From Dacryopinax spathularia (taxonomy: Eukaryota > Basidiomycota > Dacrymycetes > Dacrymycetales > Dacrymycetaceae): a stretch of DNA of 64,000 nt. Below are positions 1-12,338 of this stretch, in pieces. The first letter of the stretch is position 1, and every line of letters begins with the position of its first letter. Below the pieces are notes generated by a model, which did not search any database, was not told the DNA's origin, and saw only the letters and a list, made by a program, of their open reading frames with translations. The DNA lies in the NCBI GenBank assembly GCA_037974965.1, contig JBBPFI010000009.1:186001-250000 (forward strand), written 5' to 3'. A program made the translations under genes and the position numbers.

Positions 1-567
1 TACATATACATTGTCGACCGCCTGCGGCGCTCTAACAGGCGCTGATGGTCCGAGACAGCAGTGGTTCGTTTTAGGAGGGACCCCGTGGACATGTCAAAGC
101 TGTTGTGCGAACACTTGTCTAATCTGGGTCATTCGTGTTGAATATTCTGATTGGTGACCACGGGTCGCTGCCAGGACCAGAAGGTTCCCACGTAGCGCCC
201 CTAAGGGAAAGCACCAGACGGAGTCGCCAGCTAATTTGACAGTATGAGTGCGAACGAAACAAAAGGTCGATCTTGAATTGAGACGAAAAGCCCTTCTCCC
301 CGACGGACAAATTGTGACCAATGGCTTAGGGGCAATCAGCAACTGCAAAACACTGATATCTCAATTGGTATTATGCTCGAGTAATGAGGTATGGTTATGA
401 TACATATGTGCACAAACAGACAGATGATGCATGCCGTACCAAAAGGGCCGACGGCAGAAGATGCAGGGTCGCAAGACAAGAAACCGGAAAAGAAAAGTGC
501 GCCAACTATGGCAGCATTCAGTTGTCCCACCAGACCCCAAAATCCAGGCGATCGCAATCGAAACAAA
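1..567. other. No convincing gene at left edge
   Basis: Only short overlapping open frames occur here, without family motifs. The part next to position 567 is probably the 3' untranslated region of the GATA gene, which reads leftwards and stops at 570-568. Confidence 0.4.
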
Positions 568-3500
568 TCATGCGATCGTTTTTCTTCTCTTCCGCTTTGT
601 CCCACCTCCCGCTTCCAGGACAGCGCCAATAGCAATTTCTTCAACAACCGAAGCATGGACTCTACGTTTTGGCGAAATACGAGGGACGGTGCGATCCTCA
701 GGGGTACTTTCTTGCACTTCGCGGACCCAAGCCTCCAGCTCCCCGCGCTCGCGCCACAAGCCTGGCGGCTCTCTCTGAGTCCAGCAGGCGTCTCTTCTCC
801 ATCTCCTAGGGCTGTTGTCTGTGTACCGATCCGGTACCCAACTGCATCTAGTGAGATCGAAGGAGATCGCCACAGCGACAAGAGGTTGTCTCGGTCTTGA
901 AGGCGGGGGAGGGGAAGAGCGAACCAAGGAAGACCATTCTGGAGATCGGCCAGGCGAATGAGCAAGAATGGATGAGAGGCAAGGGGAAGGCGGCTCGTTG
1001 ATGAACTCGAAGTCCTCGTCGCTGTGCACCGTGAGGGGGCTGAGGGGAACGTCGCTTATTATCGAATGTGGCGAGCGCAGCGGGCTTGGGCCTGTGCGTT
1101 GCACCGTAGGCATGAGCGTTTCTTGCTGAGCGTTTTCTGTATTCTGAGTGGTATGGGAAGACGAAGTAAGTTGTTCGTTCGTCCTACGGGTATCTTGCAT
1201 GTCCTCTTGAGGCCATATCCGATAGCCGGTATCAAGCGGGCTGATATCCATTTTGGAGAATACAACTGGCGAAGCGTCAGAGCGATCCTGCCACATCTTA
1301 TACGAGACTACTCACGTTCAAGCCAGGTAGGCAGTTTAGAGAGGGGCGAGTAAGGTGTGCCGAGGAAGCCAAACGCCCCTTTAGGTATCTGGAATTCTGT
1401 AGCGAAACATAAGTTGTATGCATCTCCTGCGGGGGAACGTCTCCACTTACGCTTATTCCGTGAGACATGGAAGGACACGCTCTCCCTCCCCAGCTTGGTG
1501 GGCGTAGTCAGCTCTGCATCCTCTTCTGTCCCTGCTGAAGAAATCAGCGTGTTATCACGCCTGCAAAGCACAGCACTGACAATCGGCAAAGCCCACTGGC
1601 GCATATCCTAGTCGATCGAGACTCTCCCAATGATTAGGTGCGGACCACACGCCCCCGCCGGTTATGGTTGGTGAGGAATGTACCGGTGGTGCAGGGGGTT
1701 CAGAAGGCGCGGCAGGAGCAGATGGTGAACACGCTTGCGCAAGTGCCTCCTGCTCGAGCTTGATTCTCACTTCCTCCAAGTCTTCCTCCTTCTGTGCTCG
1801 TGCGCGTTTCTTCTGGCTGGATTGGTTGTCGTGGATGTTTGGGGCGCTCAAGGCCTTGCCTAAGGAAGTGCGTTTCCGCCCTCTTCCCGCTGCTGGAGCA
1901 GCTGCAGGTTGTGTGGAAGATACGAGGCTGGCGGCCGACTTGCTTCTCCGTAGTGCTTCCGGTGATCGAGGCCCACCTGAGCTCTTGGCATTCCATCGAC
2001 CGCGCCTCCTAGACCCATTGCGGAAGAGTTCAGGCGGTCTTGGACTTCCCTATGAAATGCATTAGCTATCGATCCAAGGACAAGTACGGGAAGACAGAAG
2101 ACTTACCCCATGCATGTTCTCATACTGCGAACAAGCATTACACAACATTTCCCCGGTCTCCTTCCTTGTACGCCATAACGGTGTTTGATCGGTGTGGCAA
2201 TTGGCACAATTCGGTCCTTGAGGGGACTGCACCTCCTGCACTTCCGGGACTTCCGGATTTTCACGAGTTTCAGCACTGTCCACTGCCTCCAGGTTCCGGT
2301 GATCTGGAGGCGGGCCAAGTTGTATCGATACAGGGGAGAAGGGCTGGTGTTGATTGGGGAGGACCTCAAGACACTCTGGACTCCGTCCAACCTCTGTTGA
2401 AAGCCAATCAGGGCCACCCTGAGCAAAGGGGAGGAAGCGGTCCGGACCTTCTAGCTCTTCACTACCCCGCTTCTTCCCCTTCGGAGGCGCAAGTTCATCC
2501 GCATTACTAGGCGTTATCGGTGTCGCAGGGGCAGGAGGTGGGGTAATAGGTTCTGGCCGTTGCTGTGGTAGCATATGCAGTTGTTGAGAAGCTTCACATT
2601 GCATGTCTGTCATGTTCGGTTGAGGCATCGTCATAGTCTGCACATGCATATATGCTGGTTCCGGTGTTGATGCAGGTCGGGCATAGACAGGTGAGTACGT
2701 TATCCCGAACTCTCCATTCGGAGAATGAGCCAGCGCTGCGGTCGTCCTCAGTTGGCCTACACCGTCGTTAGCCTCAAATACGGAACAGTGCAAAGGCGGG
2801 GGGGACGTACGTTCCCGCTCCCCAATCTCAGCCAGCTTGGACATGAGCTCCTCCTCCGTTGCTTGTGACCCCAAACCGGCCCAAGATTTGAGATAAGCGA
2901 GCATACGCTCCGGTTCTCCGTGGGCTAGTCGGACGGCTGGTGCAGTCGGATCAGCCTATATGCGCTTGTTAGCTTCTATGTTTCGGAAAAGGAGGTATCT
3001 CTAGGGCATACCAAGGGGTCCCAATGCACCCTAAGGTCCAACGGCTCCCAAGCCGGGAAATACACCCAGGCGGGCCCTCCTTCCCATGCCGGTACAGTAC
3101 GTAACTGTCCAAAGCCCGCTACTCCGCCGAACCCGCTGCCAGGTGGCAGGACAGGGTGTAGGGGGAAGAACAGCTGTGGCGGGTAGGGGTGGCCCGTTGG
3201 TGTACGCTGTGTTCCGTCAAGCCTGGGAAGAGACCGAAGGATGGGAAGGACGCGGAAGGTTCGCCAGGTGGTGAGGTCGTACGCGCCTTCCTCGCCCGCC
3301 CCTTCGCGTACCCTGGCCACAGAACTAGGACCAGGCAAGCCGAGCCCAGGAAGGGGCCGACCGACCTCTCGTTCGCCATATGCGCCTGTGGATGGAGTGA
3401 CGCTCGGTATGGACGACCAGACCACGCAAGCGATGGCGGACGAGGAGCATTCGACGTGAGGTCGAAAAGGCTCCAGCGTGCGGCAGGATATGAGCGTGCC

Positions 3501-4049
3501 ACGCGAGATCCGCGAGCCCACATCCTGAGTCCAGTTCATGCGGCTTGGTCCGGAGGATCCGATACGTGGACGAATGGATTGCTGAGGAGCTTGGATTGAG
3601 TTGCTACCCGTAGGCGTTTTGGCGATGGTAGACCGGGAGGGGGTAATGCGCGCGCGTTGAGGTCGAGGGGTTGGCTCCGGCCCACCGTTCGGCATGCTGT
3701 CTGCGCCATGGGAGGCTGACGTTGACGGACCTGCTTGTGTGCTCCATGTACTTGGAGTGCCTGACAGGTGGACCTGGGGATATGCAGGATGAGGGGAATA
3801 CGGGGCGTATGGCACTTGTGGCGAGCTTCCGGGGTGACGCATGGTCGACGGATGGTAGGTAGGTTGGGTGTAAAACGTTGAATGATTGGGCGATACGGCC
3901 GAGGTTGGGAAAGGTAATTGTGAGATTTGGTAGGGTTGGGGGAGATTGCTGAAGGGGTGTTGAGGTGGTTGTGAGGTGTGGTGAGGAGGGAGAGGAGGGG
4001 GAGGGGGTTGAGGAGGGGCAGAGCCGCTGGCGCTGAGGAACGCCGACAT
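568..4049 (-). CDS. GATA-type zinc-finger transcription factor
   Basis: This is a probable nuclear DNA-binding regulator. I read six coding exons with consistent phases: 4049-3012, 2955-2107, 2049-1623, 1534-1451, 1396-1316 and 1265-568, giving about 1058 residues. The finger ends at the second splice site and has the form C-x2-C-x18-C-x2-C (CANCHTDQTPLW ... LCNAC). It is followed by a block starting RPPELF and rich in Arg and Lys. The 18-residue loop is the form found in white-collar-type fungal and in plant GATA factors; animal GATA-1 fingers have 17. The residues after the last Cys (SQYENMHG) differ from the common GLYYKLHG. The N-terminus is Pro-rich and disordered, the C-terminus Ser/Pro-rich with a final basic cluster. 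The start is uncertain: a TGA lies directly before the ATG at 4049, and an open frame beginning at 4484 (MDPYQKEESARR) could be an upstream coding exon. No PAS domain was seen, so the target pathway is unknown. Confidence 0.8.
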
Positions 4050-4766
4050 TCAGAGGGTTGGCATCCGCCTTCCCGCGTTTGTAGTCGCTCTCGCCGTACT
4101 TTGGACTGGCGCTCGTCGCTGACAGCCTCTGAACCGTGGCGATGATGGTGGCGGTCGGGAGATGAGTTGGTAGCGGTGATGCCGGGGATTCCAGGCGCGT
4201 CCGCTGGATCAGATGACAGTAGCGGTCAGTTCGGTTTGCTCGGCCTTCGTCGCTGATTGTATCGTCGTCGACGTCGTTCACCACGTCGAGCGCGTCCCCA
4301 AGAGGCTGATGACCGTCGTGCGCAATGCTGGGACTGCCTGCTGCCCCGCTGCCGCTGCTCGTCGGTGCCTCGGGCGTCGGACTCCGGCAGGGGTCCCCGG
4401 TGCGGGTGCAATGTCCAACATGACCACCTGCTGCTCATGAACCGGCGCGCGCCTCGCTGACTCCTCCTTTTGGTAGGGGTCCACCTGTCATCCATCGGGC
4501 GGTCTGTTCTCCCATTTATTGGACGGCTATGATGTGCTGGATATAGACAGTAGGGTTATCGAGAACAGAAGGATTGTGGAGCGAGAATTTATTGGGTATA
4601 GAAGAGCAGATATATATGCAGAAAAGGCTGCGTAATACGTTATCTACCAATTTCATGGCTTCCCTGCTGTTTGCTATGGAAGCCTGCGAGCTGGCAGGCC
4701 AGAGCGCCTTGACACCGCGCCTGCGAGCTGGCAGGCCAGAGCGCCTTGACACCGCGCCAAGGCATG
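4050..4766. other. Leader of GATA gene and 3' region of CHO2
   Basis: This gap lies upstream of the GATA gene and downstream of CHO2. It holds a possible upstream exon of the GATA gene (frame starting at 4484 on the minus strand), an A/T-richer stretch around 4530-4670, and a perfect two-copy tandem repeat listed separately. Confidence 0.4.
4684..4757. repeat. Two perfect 37-bp tandem copies
   Basis: The 37-base unit beginning CTGCGAGCTGGCAGG runs from 4684 to 4720 and repeats without a mismatch from 4721 to 4757. It ends ten bases from the CHO2 stop codon, so it probably lies in the CHO2 3' untranslated region. Perfect identity suggests a recent duplication. Confidence 0.95.
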
Positions 4767-7700
4767 TTAGAGCGACACCGCACCACCCGCGGCAACACTA
4801 GGGACAAACGGCCCCAGCACTTCTCTAGCAGCAACGATCCTCCTCGCTAGACTTCGGAGATTCGCATCGCCCACAATTACCTCCTCGGCAAACTCAATCC
4901 CGAATGCTTGTCGAATACCCTGGGCAATCCGCCGGGCTTGCTCTGGAGAATAGAAGCGGAAGTCTTCCGGATCAGCCGGAGCTTCGTCTGGTGTAGCGTC
5001 GGGCTCCGAGAGGGGGGAAGAGGGCGACCCAGTAGCGAGGGAGCCGCGCTCCGAGGGAGGCAGCGTACAAGCTGGCACCAAAGCTCGGTCGGAATCGAGA
5101 CCAAGGACGACAATCTTCGCAAGGCTATCGTGCACGCTTTCGTAGTCAAACTTCTCTGGTTTGTCCACTATCACCATATCACCGTCAGTCGTGACTTAGA
5201 GAAGAAAGAAGGTTGGAGGGCGCACCAAATATTTCAAACGGCTCCGATACACTCATTACGTTGTAGAGTCCGTCATGATGGTACCTCGCCTCCCACAGAC
5301 CCGTGCTCCATGGCAAACTCTTCCCGCGGAAGACGACCTCACCCTGCTGAGGTAATCGATCTCCAGGGAGCTCGTTATGTAGTGCGGTGTCTCCGTCCCA
5401 TTCCTCGTCGACGACAGGTCGCCAGTGACCTTGCGAATTAATATCCGTGACGTTCCGAGACCGGTTGGCGCCGACACGGTACACGCCGATCCAGTCGCGA
5501 CGAGAATGGTTGGGTGCAGCGTGCCAGCGGACGGTGATTGGTTGACCGAGGTGGAAGCGCGGTGGTTTGGACGTATCATCGGGAGTAACGAGCGTCAGTG
5601 AGTACTGGGACTTGTCGAACGAAGACAGGTTCGATGCCACGCGCGGGATGATGAGCCTGTTCTTCGAATGCTCGATGAGAGACCGAGTCTCCTGCATGAC
5701 TTCCGCCAATTTCGGTTGGGCTATAGTCATCTCAGTCAGCAGCTCAGCAAGCGGAGAAAGCGATACGCACACTTGGCAAGGAACTCCTCCAGCGCATCCG
5801 CCGTTTCCTCAAACGCTTTCTCGAGCGTGTCGCGCACCTCGTCCGCAACCTTCTTGAACTCCGGCGCCTGCTTCGCCAGCCTCGACTCCAGTATTTTCGC
5901 ATTCTTCGTCGCTACCTTCCGGATGGTCCGTGTGAAGCCAGCTTCCTTCCGGAGGGAATCGCCGTACAGCTTGCGCATGTGCGGCGTCTCGACCGCAGAG
6001 AGGAACCACCAGTGGGCAAGGTGGGAAATCACGGCAAGCGCGAATACGAGCTTGCTCCCACTAAGCAGGGACAAGCCCCAGACGGCGGCGCCGCTCATCG
6101 ATTTCTCGGGGTTGTTCAGGTAGCGGTAGATGCCGGAGTAGTCAAGCTGGACGGGGAAATCTTCGATGAAGAAATCACCGAAGAACCAGCCGAAGAGACC
6201 GAGCACCTTGAACGACTCATGGGACGTCCAGATGTGCAGGAAGAGGAGGAACTGAAGCTCTATTAGCACGCTTCCTGAAGGTTAATTGGGAAGCACGCAC
6301 GAAGCCGAGCGTATGGCGGAGTAACTCGCCACCAACCGTCCAGTTGACCGGAATATGATACGTCTTCAACGCAAGCGCGCCAAAAGACGCTACGAAGCCT
6401 TCAGCATGGATCTCGGCAGAGCGTCAAGGGCCACGCACAATACGTCATGCACAAGCTCAAATTATAGATGGCCTTCCAGTTGTCGAACGCCTCCTCAACC
6501 GCACGCTGCGTGCCCTCCTCGCCCGGGAAATGGTAGTGCTTGATAAAGTGCCTTACAATCCACTTACGCTCGCTTTGCGCTTTGAGGAGCGTGCCGAGGC
6601 CGAATGAATGAAAGAGTCGCCATGCGAGGGCGTGGACGAAGAAGAAGATTAGGCACCCGCGCTCGCTAAGCTTCGGAAGGAGGAACGGCAGAAGAAAGAC
6701 ATAGGCGAGGAGAACGACCAAGGTGAAATCATTCGATCTGCGAACACGATCAGCATTGAGCAGCAACGATTGAGCGATGACGCACCTCAACAAGTCGAGA
6801 TTGAACAGTACAACGGGGTCCTTGTGGAAGTACCGATTGAGCAAGTCGTGCTGCGTCACAATTTCGGCCGGCCTTTCGTCGAAGGTGCCGCTCTTCCTCG
6901 ATGTGGGTGTGACCCTGCCGGACACCGCTTCTCTCGGCTCATCTTCGCTCTCCGTGGTCTCAGCCTCCGTAATGTCTGGTGTGTCGGCCACCGAAGTGGT
7001 GGACATCGTCCTATGATGTCCAAACTCGGAGTCCGTCTTGCGCTTGACCAGCGGCCGCCGGTGGGCGATTAGCTTCTTCTGCCCATACGTCCGCGCAATA
7101 TGCGGGTTCTCGAAGTACAGCAAGAATCCGAATTGGGCAGCGTGTGCCGCCAAGCTGACAAACATGACGGTGTAGCTGCCGACGATGAGGGAAAGGCCGT
7201 AATACCCTGCGTAACCGACGGAGTACATGGGATGCGGCGCCATCTCGAATACACCATCGAAAACAAGGCTTCCGCGCGCGAAGAAGACGTCGCCCCAGTA
7301 CCAGCCGTAGTCTTTCACCACGTGATGTGCTTCGGTCTTGACCCACCAGTTGAAGGCGATGAGTGCGAGGCCGCAGATCCACCTACGCCGCGATCAACGG
7401 TCTGTATACCGCTAAGGAGTACACGCACATACCGGAGGACATGCATCGTCATGGAAAGATTATGCGGAACCCGGAAGTGCGAGAAGGCAAACATGCAGTA
7501 GGCAACAAAGTCACTGCAACTTATGTCAACGTGGGGCGCATATATCCCGTTTCGAGAAGCTCACTTCAAGAGGATGATGTCCACGAACTGGCGGAAGATA
7601 AGCCATGTGTTGTACTCGATGGGCAGAGACTACAGCATATATCAGAGGCCGACTCGATGGTCCAACATGACGCGGCTCACATCAAAGTCATAGTCCGGCC

Positions 7701-8261
7701 CCATCTTGTTCTTCAGCTGCTTCTGTATCCAGTTGGCGACCTCCGGCCTCCTGCTCTTGTCCATCCAACCGCGCTTCTTGACCTCCCTCACGATCCACCT
7801 CTTCTTGCTCTGCTGAGTGAGCACCCATCCAAGCCCAGCATCGTAAGCCGTTCTCCAGAAAGCAAAGTAAAGCAGGAAGAGCTTCTGACTAACGGCCCGG
7901 GGCAGCAGGAGGAAGAGGACGATCTGCGCGCCGAGCGTGAACAGTGTCACCGCATCGAGGTGGGACTTGGGTAACCGCGGGTCGAAGAGAGAGGTGAGGA
8001 CGTCGTGCGTTGTTGGCACGCGAAATACTGTGCCAAACAAAGCAATTACGACGTCAGGCGATATGTGCGGGGAAGCGGGGTAAACAAGGTGGAAAAATTA
8101 CCGGTTCCGTCTGGCGTCTTTCCCCAGACAACTTCCTCTTTCGGCTTGCTGTCCTCCTCTTGCACGTGCTCGCTCTGTCCGTCAATCCGCACCCCACCAT
8201 CCTGCAGCTTTGTGACCTTTCGCTGCTTGAGCCCGCCGTTCGGCTGTTGCGGCGATGTCAT
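4767..8261 (-). CDS. CHO2: Phosphatidylethanolamine N-methyltransferase CHO2
   Basis: It catalyses the first S-adenosylmethionine-dependent methylation of phosphatidylethanolamine on the way to phosphatidylcholine, in the ER membrane. Ten exons fit with consistent phases: 8261-8102, 8027-7681, 7629-7565, 7513-7433, 7382-6786, 6737-6439, 6389-6301, 6257-5771, 5720-5226 and 5167-4767, giving about 1006 residues. The N-terminus carries the family stretch VVWGKTPDGTVFRVPTTHD. Many hydrophobic segments follow, with two phospholipid-methyltransferase regions (APHPMYSVGYAGYYG; later GLFGWFFGDFF). The C-terminal globular region has the CHO2 motif RRDWIGVYRVGANRSR. The ATG at 8261 was chosen because it begins a hydrophilic leader just before the conserved block; an in-frame codon at 8399 is possible but less likely. 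The second enzyme of the pathway, OPI3, lies in the same window at 42.2-43.0 kb. Confidence 0.95.
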
Positions 8262-10258
8262 TGTCTGAACCGGACGCGGGTCAAAGAGGGCGACAATAAG
8301 GGTCACACGAGCTGCAAACGCACTAAAGACATCAAACCGCGTGGGCGGCCCGCCATCAGAGCATGAAAGTTGGTGGCGGTGTAAATACCATGATGACATC
8401 AGCCTTCTCTGCTTCCGTTTTCACTCTTTTCTTGTCGCGTCGCACTGTGAACGGTTTGGCTCTTTACCCTCTCTTGCGCTCTGCTTATTATGTGACGAAT
8501 CTACATCTTTTCCATGCTGTGGTCGTTCTGTTCGACATGGAGGTCCTCTTGTCGGCCTCTTCTACAGCTTAAACTCGACAAATGCAAGCTCTCTTTCTCT
8601 AATAGTCGCGCAACCGCTGAGAATCTCGCCTTCCTTTTTTCTCTCTTTCGTTCAGCCAAACCAAACCCCGTCTATTCACTGTTCACTCTCAATACCCACG
8701 AGTGCGCAGTTACTAATGCAGGGAAGATCGATCTTTCAAAGAGCGACGTAAAACTATTCAGTCCGCCCGTTTTCTTTGTCGCTCGGTCGGACCTTACGAG
8801 CCGTCGCACATCCATCCATCCATCCATCCATCCTCTTTCTTTCTCTACTGCTTCCCATTTCGTCAGCTTTATTGCGATTTGTCTAGTTCTAACTTCGTCC
8901 ACTTCTCGCGCTAGAGTATGAAAATTTGCCATAAACGGGATTCCCATTAATTCTAGTGTCATCAGCCGGCCCTGAACGATTCGGCTCACTTAGCCTATAA
9001 AGCCATTCGCCCGTGAAATCCTTCCAGCCAACCACCCTGATAACTCTTCGTCCTCCCTCTACTTAAGGGAGGGGCGGTTCCAACCAAACAATCAGGGAAG
9101 ACCGACCTCTGTACTTTGGATAGCAGCTTATTGCTCCGACCGCTCCTCACCACGCGGAAAGAGTTTGTCTGCTGCTGTACAGCTTTCCCTTTCCTTGTCG
9201 TCGCTCTGCTTTTGTCGGCCTCGCTGCAGCTAGGTCTGATACCATGAATGGAAACTGTTCCTGTTTGATCCGACACCCACTGCTCTCTGATGAGCGCCTG
9301 TAACGTCTGCTCCTCTCCACGTTCTGATGCGCTGGCTGCGGTCGATAACAACGCGACGAACGTGCGTAACTCCGCCCTGCTGCAATCCAGCACGTGCGAC
9401 TCACTCCCTCAATCTTTTCCGCCTCGTTTTCTGCTACACCACTAGCTGCAACAACAAATCTCCCAACGACCAAACTATAAATCCACCGCCCCGTACAGTC
9501 CACACCAACCTGTGTACATCCCTGCCCAAAACCTCTGCCCGCTCCTTCTCCGCGCAAGCAGAAAGATCAGGGGCGGGCGGACAAAATTGTCGCAGGTTAG
9601 AGCACGAGCATCACGCAAAGACGGCCTATAGTCTGGGCCGCAAGTTTCGGGGGCGGGCTACCGGAATTCCTCGCTGTCTTACATCTCACGTTTATTTTTG
9701 TTTGGGAGTGTTGTAGGCAGTTGCTGTAAGATAGGTTGTTGTAGGGTTGCGAGGAGGGATGCCACGGGATGGTGCACGTTATCGTTATCTCCGGCCCTGA
9801 TCCGGAAAAACTTCTCGATGGAACACGTCGCTCCTTCCATGGCGTTCCTTGCTGAATCATTCACCGTGTTATCCAGCCCTGAGGTGGCATAAAATGCGAG
9901 TTCATCCTTTGAAGGACCCGCCAAAGCCCCGCTGAACGCCGTGCCCCTCCCGCCTTCCGGGAACCGAGGAGCGGGCCACATCCTTCCCCAGCGGGGCAGA
10001 GGGGTCGACAGCTTCATTTGTCCGCTTCTTGCGACATGTCTCTCAGGCAGTGGGCGGAGACTCGCTGTCGGACATACTCCCTTGCGCAGGGTTTGTCTTA
10101 TAAGCAGAGTTCGTGGAGGTATGGATAAGTCTATTGCTGCACGGTATCGCAGTACAGGTATCGCAGACAGTAGTGGTAGATCATCACACGTCATTAAGGT
10201 CTCGCACTGCTAATACCCAAAGAAAATCTATGATCGAATATCGACATCATCTGCGCGC
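8262..10258. other. 2-kb intergenic region upstream of CHO2
   Basis: The CHO2 promoter should lie at the left end. Long pyrimidine-rich tracts occur on the plus strand from about 8400 to 9000, with a short microsatellite near 8810. Open frames of 130-170 codons occur (minus strand 9393-8995 and 10194-9679), but none shows a known motif. The 171-codon one at 10194-9679 begins with ATG 65 bases beyond the stop of the next gene and could be real; I see no supporting evidence. Confidence 0.4.
8809..8834. repeat. (CATC)n microsatellite
   Basis: About six tandem copies of the tetranucleotide CATC/ATCC lie in the pyrimidine-rich region upstream of CHO2. It is a simple-sequence repeat and probably length-variable. 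Confidence 0.9.
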
Positions 10259-11400
10259 TCAAAACGGCGCACGCCTCGCGGGCAGGGAGATCCAAGCGAT
10301 CAAGCCCAGCATAGCACCCATCATGAGAATCAACAGTACAGGAGAAATCCCAAAGGAGGAAACGGATTCGGGTTCGTATTCGTCCATCTCGTCATCGGCT
10401 TGGATTGAGTCGTAGAGCTCGTCGCCATCGATATCGACGTCGGTCGGCTCGGTGGAAATATCGTTCGAGGTCGTGGTAGTGGTTGTAATGAAGGCTTCGT
10501 CGGCCTCGCCGGAGACACTGCTCGGAGCGGTGGACATGGAACCGCTGATACGGATTCGGCAAGGTAGCTCAATGAGGACGAGGCCTTCGTCGTCTGCGGG
10601 AGGTGGTGGGTAGGAAAAGTGGTCGAATTCCGGGAATTCGGATGTGGGGGTTGGGTCGACTTCCGAAGAGGGGGTGAAGTCCAGCGGGCAGTCCGGCAGG
10701 TCAGAGGCAGTCTCTTCGCTGCGCAGCCGAGTTAGCGAAGGTTCAGCTGACGGGTTTTGAGGCACTCACTCGACTGGGACGAGCCCATCTTCCTGCTCCT
10801 GGAGCGGAGCGTGTAGCTCGATATACTCGGAATCAGCGTCGGGTATCATCAACCCGCGCTTGGCGAGTCCTCGCAGGTTGTCGCTCTTCTGCGTCCTGCG
10901 CAACTGGGGCAACAGCATGAGCGGTGCTCTCGGGCGCTCTTTATCAGGCGTTCCGGGGTCGGAGTCATCCTCTTCCTCTTCCTCTGAGTCGGAAGAGAGA
11001 TCAGGGGTGGTGGGGCGGGTATCATCCGCTGGAGCACGGATTATGGGCGCGCTTGGTGTGGGCTGCGTGCATGTGTTAGGCAAGGTAGTAGGATAAGGAG
11101 ATGCAAGCGCACCTCGGCCTGCGAATCCAGAGCAAGAGAGAGCATATCTCTAGCAGCCATCTTTCCAGCCGGACTGGTATCGTCGCGCGTGTCAAGAGCA
11201 ACTCGAGCCGACCGATCAACAGTCCTCGTAGCAGGGAAGAGGAATACAGAGCAGACCAGCGCTATGAGGACCAGAAAGGGCAGCCGCCTGCGAAGGCTTT
11301 TAACCCTCTGGGAGCAGAGGTGAAACGTGCAGAAGGCGGAGAGGTGGGTGTGGGTGCATGGTGCGGTTAGAGGACGGAGCGGATGGGTGAGGATACGCAT
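10259..11400 (-). CDS. Unknown protein with two membrane segments
   Basis: I do not recognise the family. Three exons fit in phase: 11400-11113, 11062-10770 and 10718-10259, giving about 346 residues. Near residue 37 an Arg-rich stretch precedes a strongly hydrophobic segment (RLPFLVLIALVCSVFLFP), typical of a signal anchor. The middle is acidic and Ser/Pro-rich, including a run of Glu and Asp after PDLSSDS. A second hydrophobic segment (ISPVLLILMMGAMLGLIAW) lies about 15 residues from the C-terminus and is followed by Arg residues, so both ends are probably membrane-anchored with an acidic loop between. The ATG at 11400 lies 36 residues before the first membrane segment; the same frame is open further upstream, so the start is not certain. 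Confidence 0.65.
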
Positions 11401-12338
11401 GTTGGTCAACCGCGGGATTGTCTTGTCTTGGATGCCGGGAGGTCTCAGCGCGTCGCGTCGCGTCGCCAGGAATGAAGAGCGTGTCTTGGGTCGTTGACCA
11501 GGCTGGAATGTCTTGCTCGACGGACGGGTGTCTCGGACTAGCGACTCAGCCGCATCGCTCCATCCGCGAGCAAGACATGCTGTCTTATATACGCGCAGCA
11601 CTTCATGCCAAGCCGCTCCAACTCAGACTAGCGCCAACCCAAGACAATTCCAAAAACAGAGGAAAGCACCCTCCGCCGGCCCATCCGGCCTCAAAGCGCG
11701 CATCGGAGCTCCGAAGGCGGTCTAGCGTCCCTCACTCCGGTGGTTCGCGAGAGTATAACCCGGAAATATTATACGAGTATCAGCTCATTTGGAGTGGATG
11801 ATCGGACGTGATGACGAGGTGATTGAGTACGCGTTTACGCCATGGTTGCTGTTATGATGGGATTGAGCAGGGAGAGTGGCGCAGAAGGGGGGGTGGAGAT
11901 CGACGGAGAGCGGGAGCATTTGAGAAGGTGTTCTGTGAGGGAAATGAATTAGGCAGCCCGGAGTCCTGGAATAGACGGTCAAGATTCGGATCCCTGAGCT
12001 TGCCAGATCTGTCGATGGTGATATGATAACGATCAGGTTACCTCTATCACACCTGGCCAATTTTACGGTGCTGAGGCGTTATTGCCGGGGAGCGCCGAGC
12101 GGTACCGAAGGGATAACGAGCGACATGTATTAGTCCAATATATCAGATGAACACTGAGTACAACATCCTCTCCTCTGGCTTCAGATAAGACAAGGCGATC
12201 AACTCCCCCTTTGACAATGGTAACAGGATGAACCCTATCATCCACGCACGTAGCGTCTCAAGTCCGGCATGCACCTTCTCTCACGACCTTGACGTCTGTA
12301 CCTATCTCATCCGTCGCCAGGACAGACACGCCTTCCCC
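11401..12338. other. Intergenic, no gene seen
   Basis: This stretch lies between two minus-strand genes and should hold the promoter of the two-segment membrane protein and the 3' end of the Egh16-like gene. The open frames are short or are extensions of the flanking gene. I see no motif or RNA gene. Confidence 0.4.

Noticed and set aside
8995-9393. 132-codon minus-strand frame upstream of CHO2
   Set aside because: No motif, no splice partners, and it lies in pyrimidine-rich promoter-like DNA.
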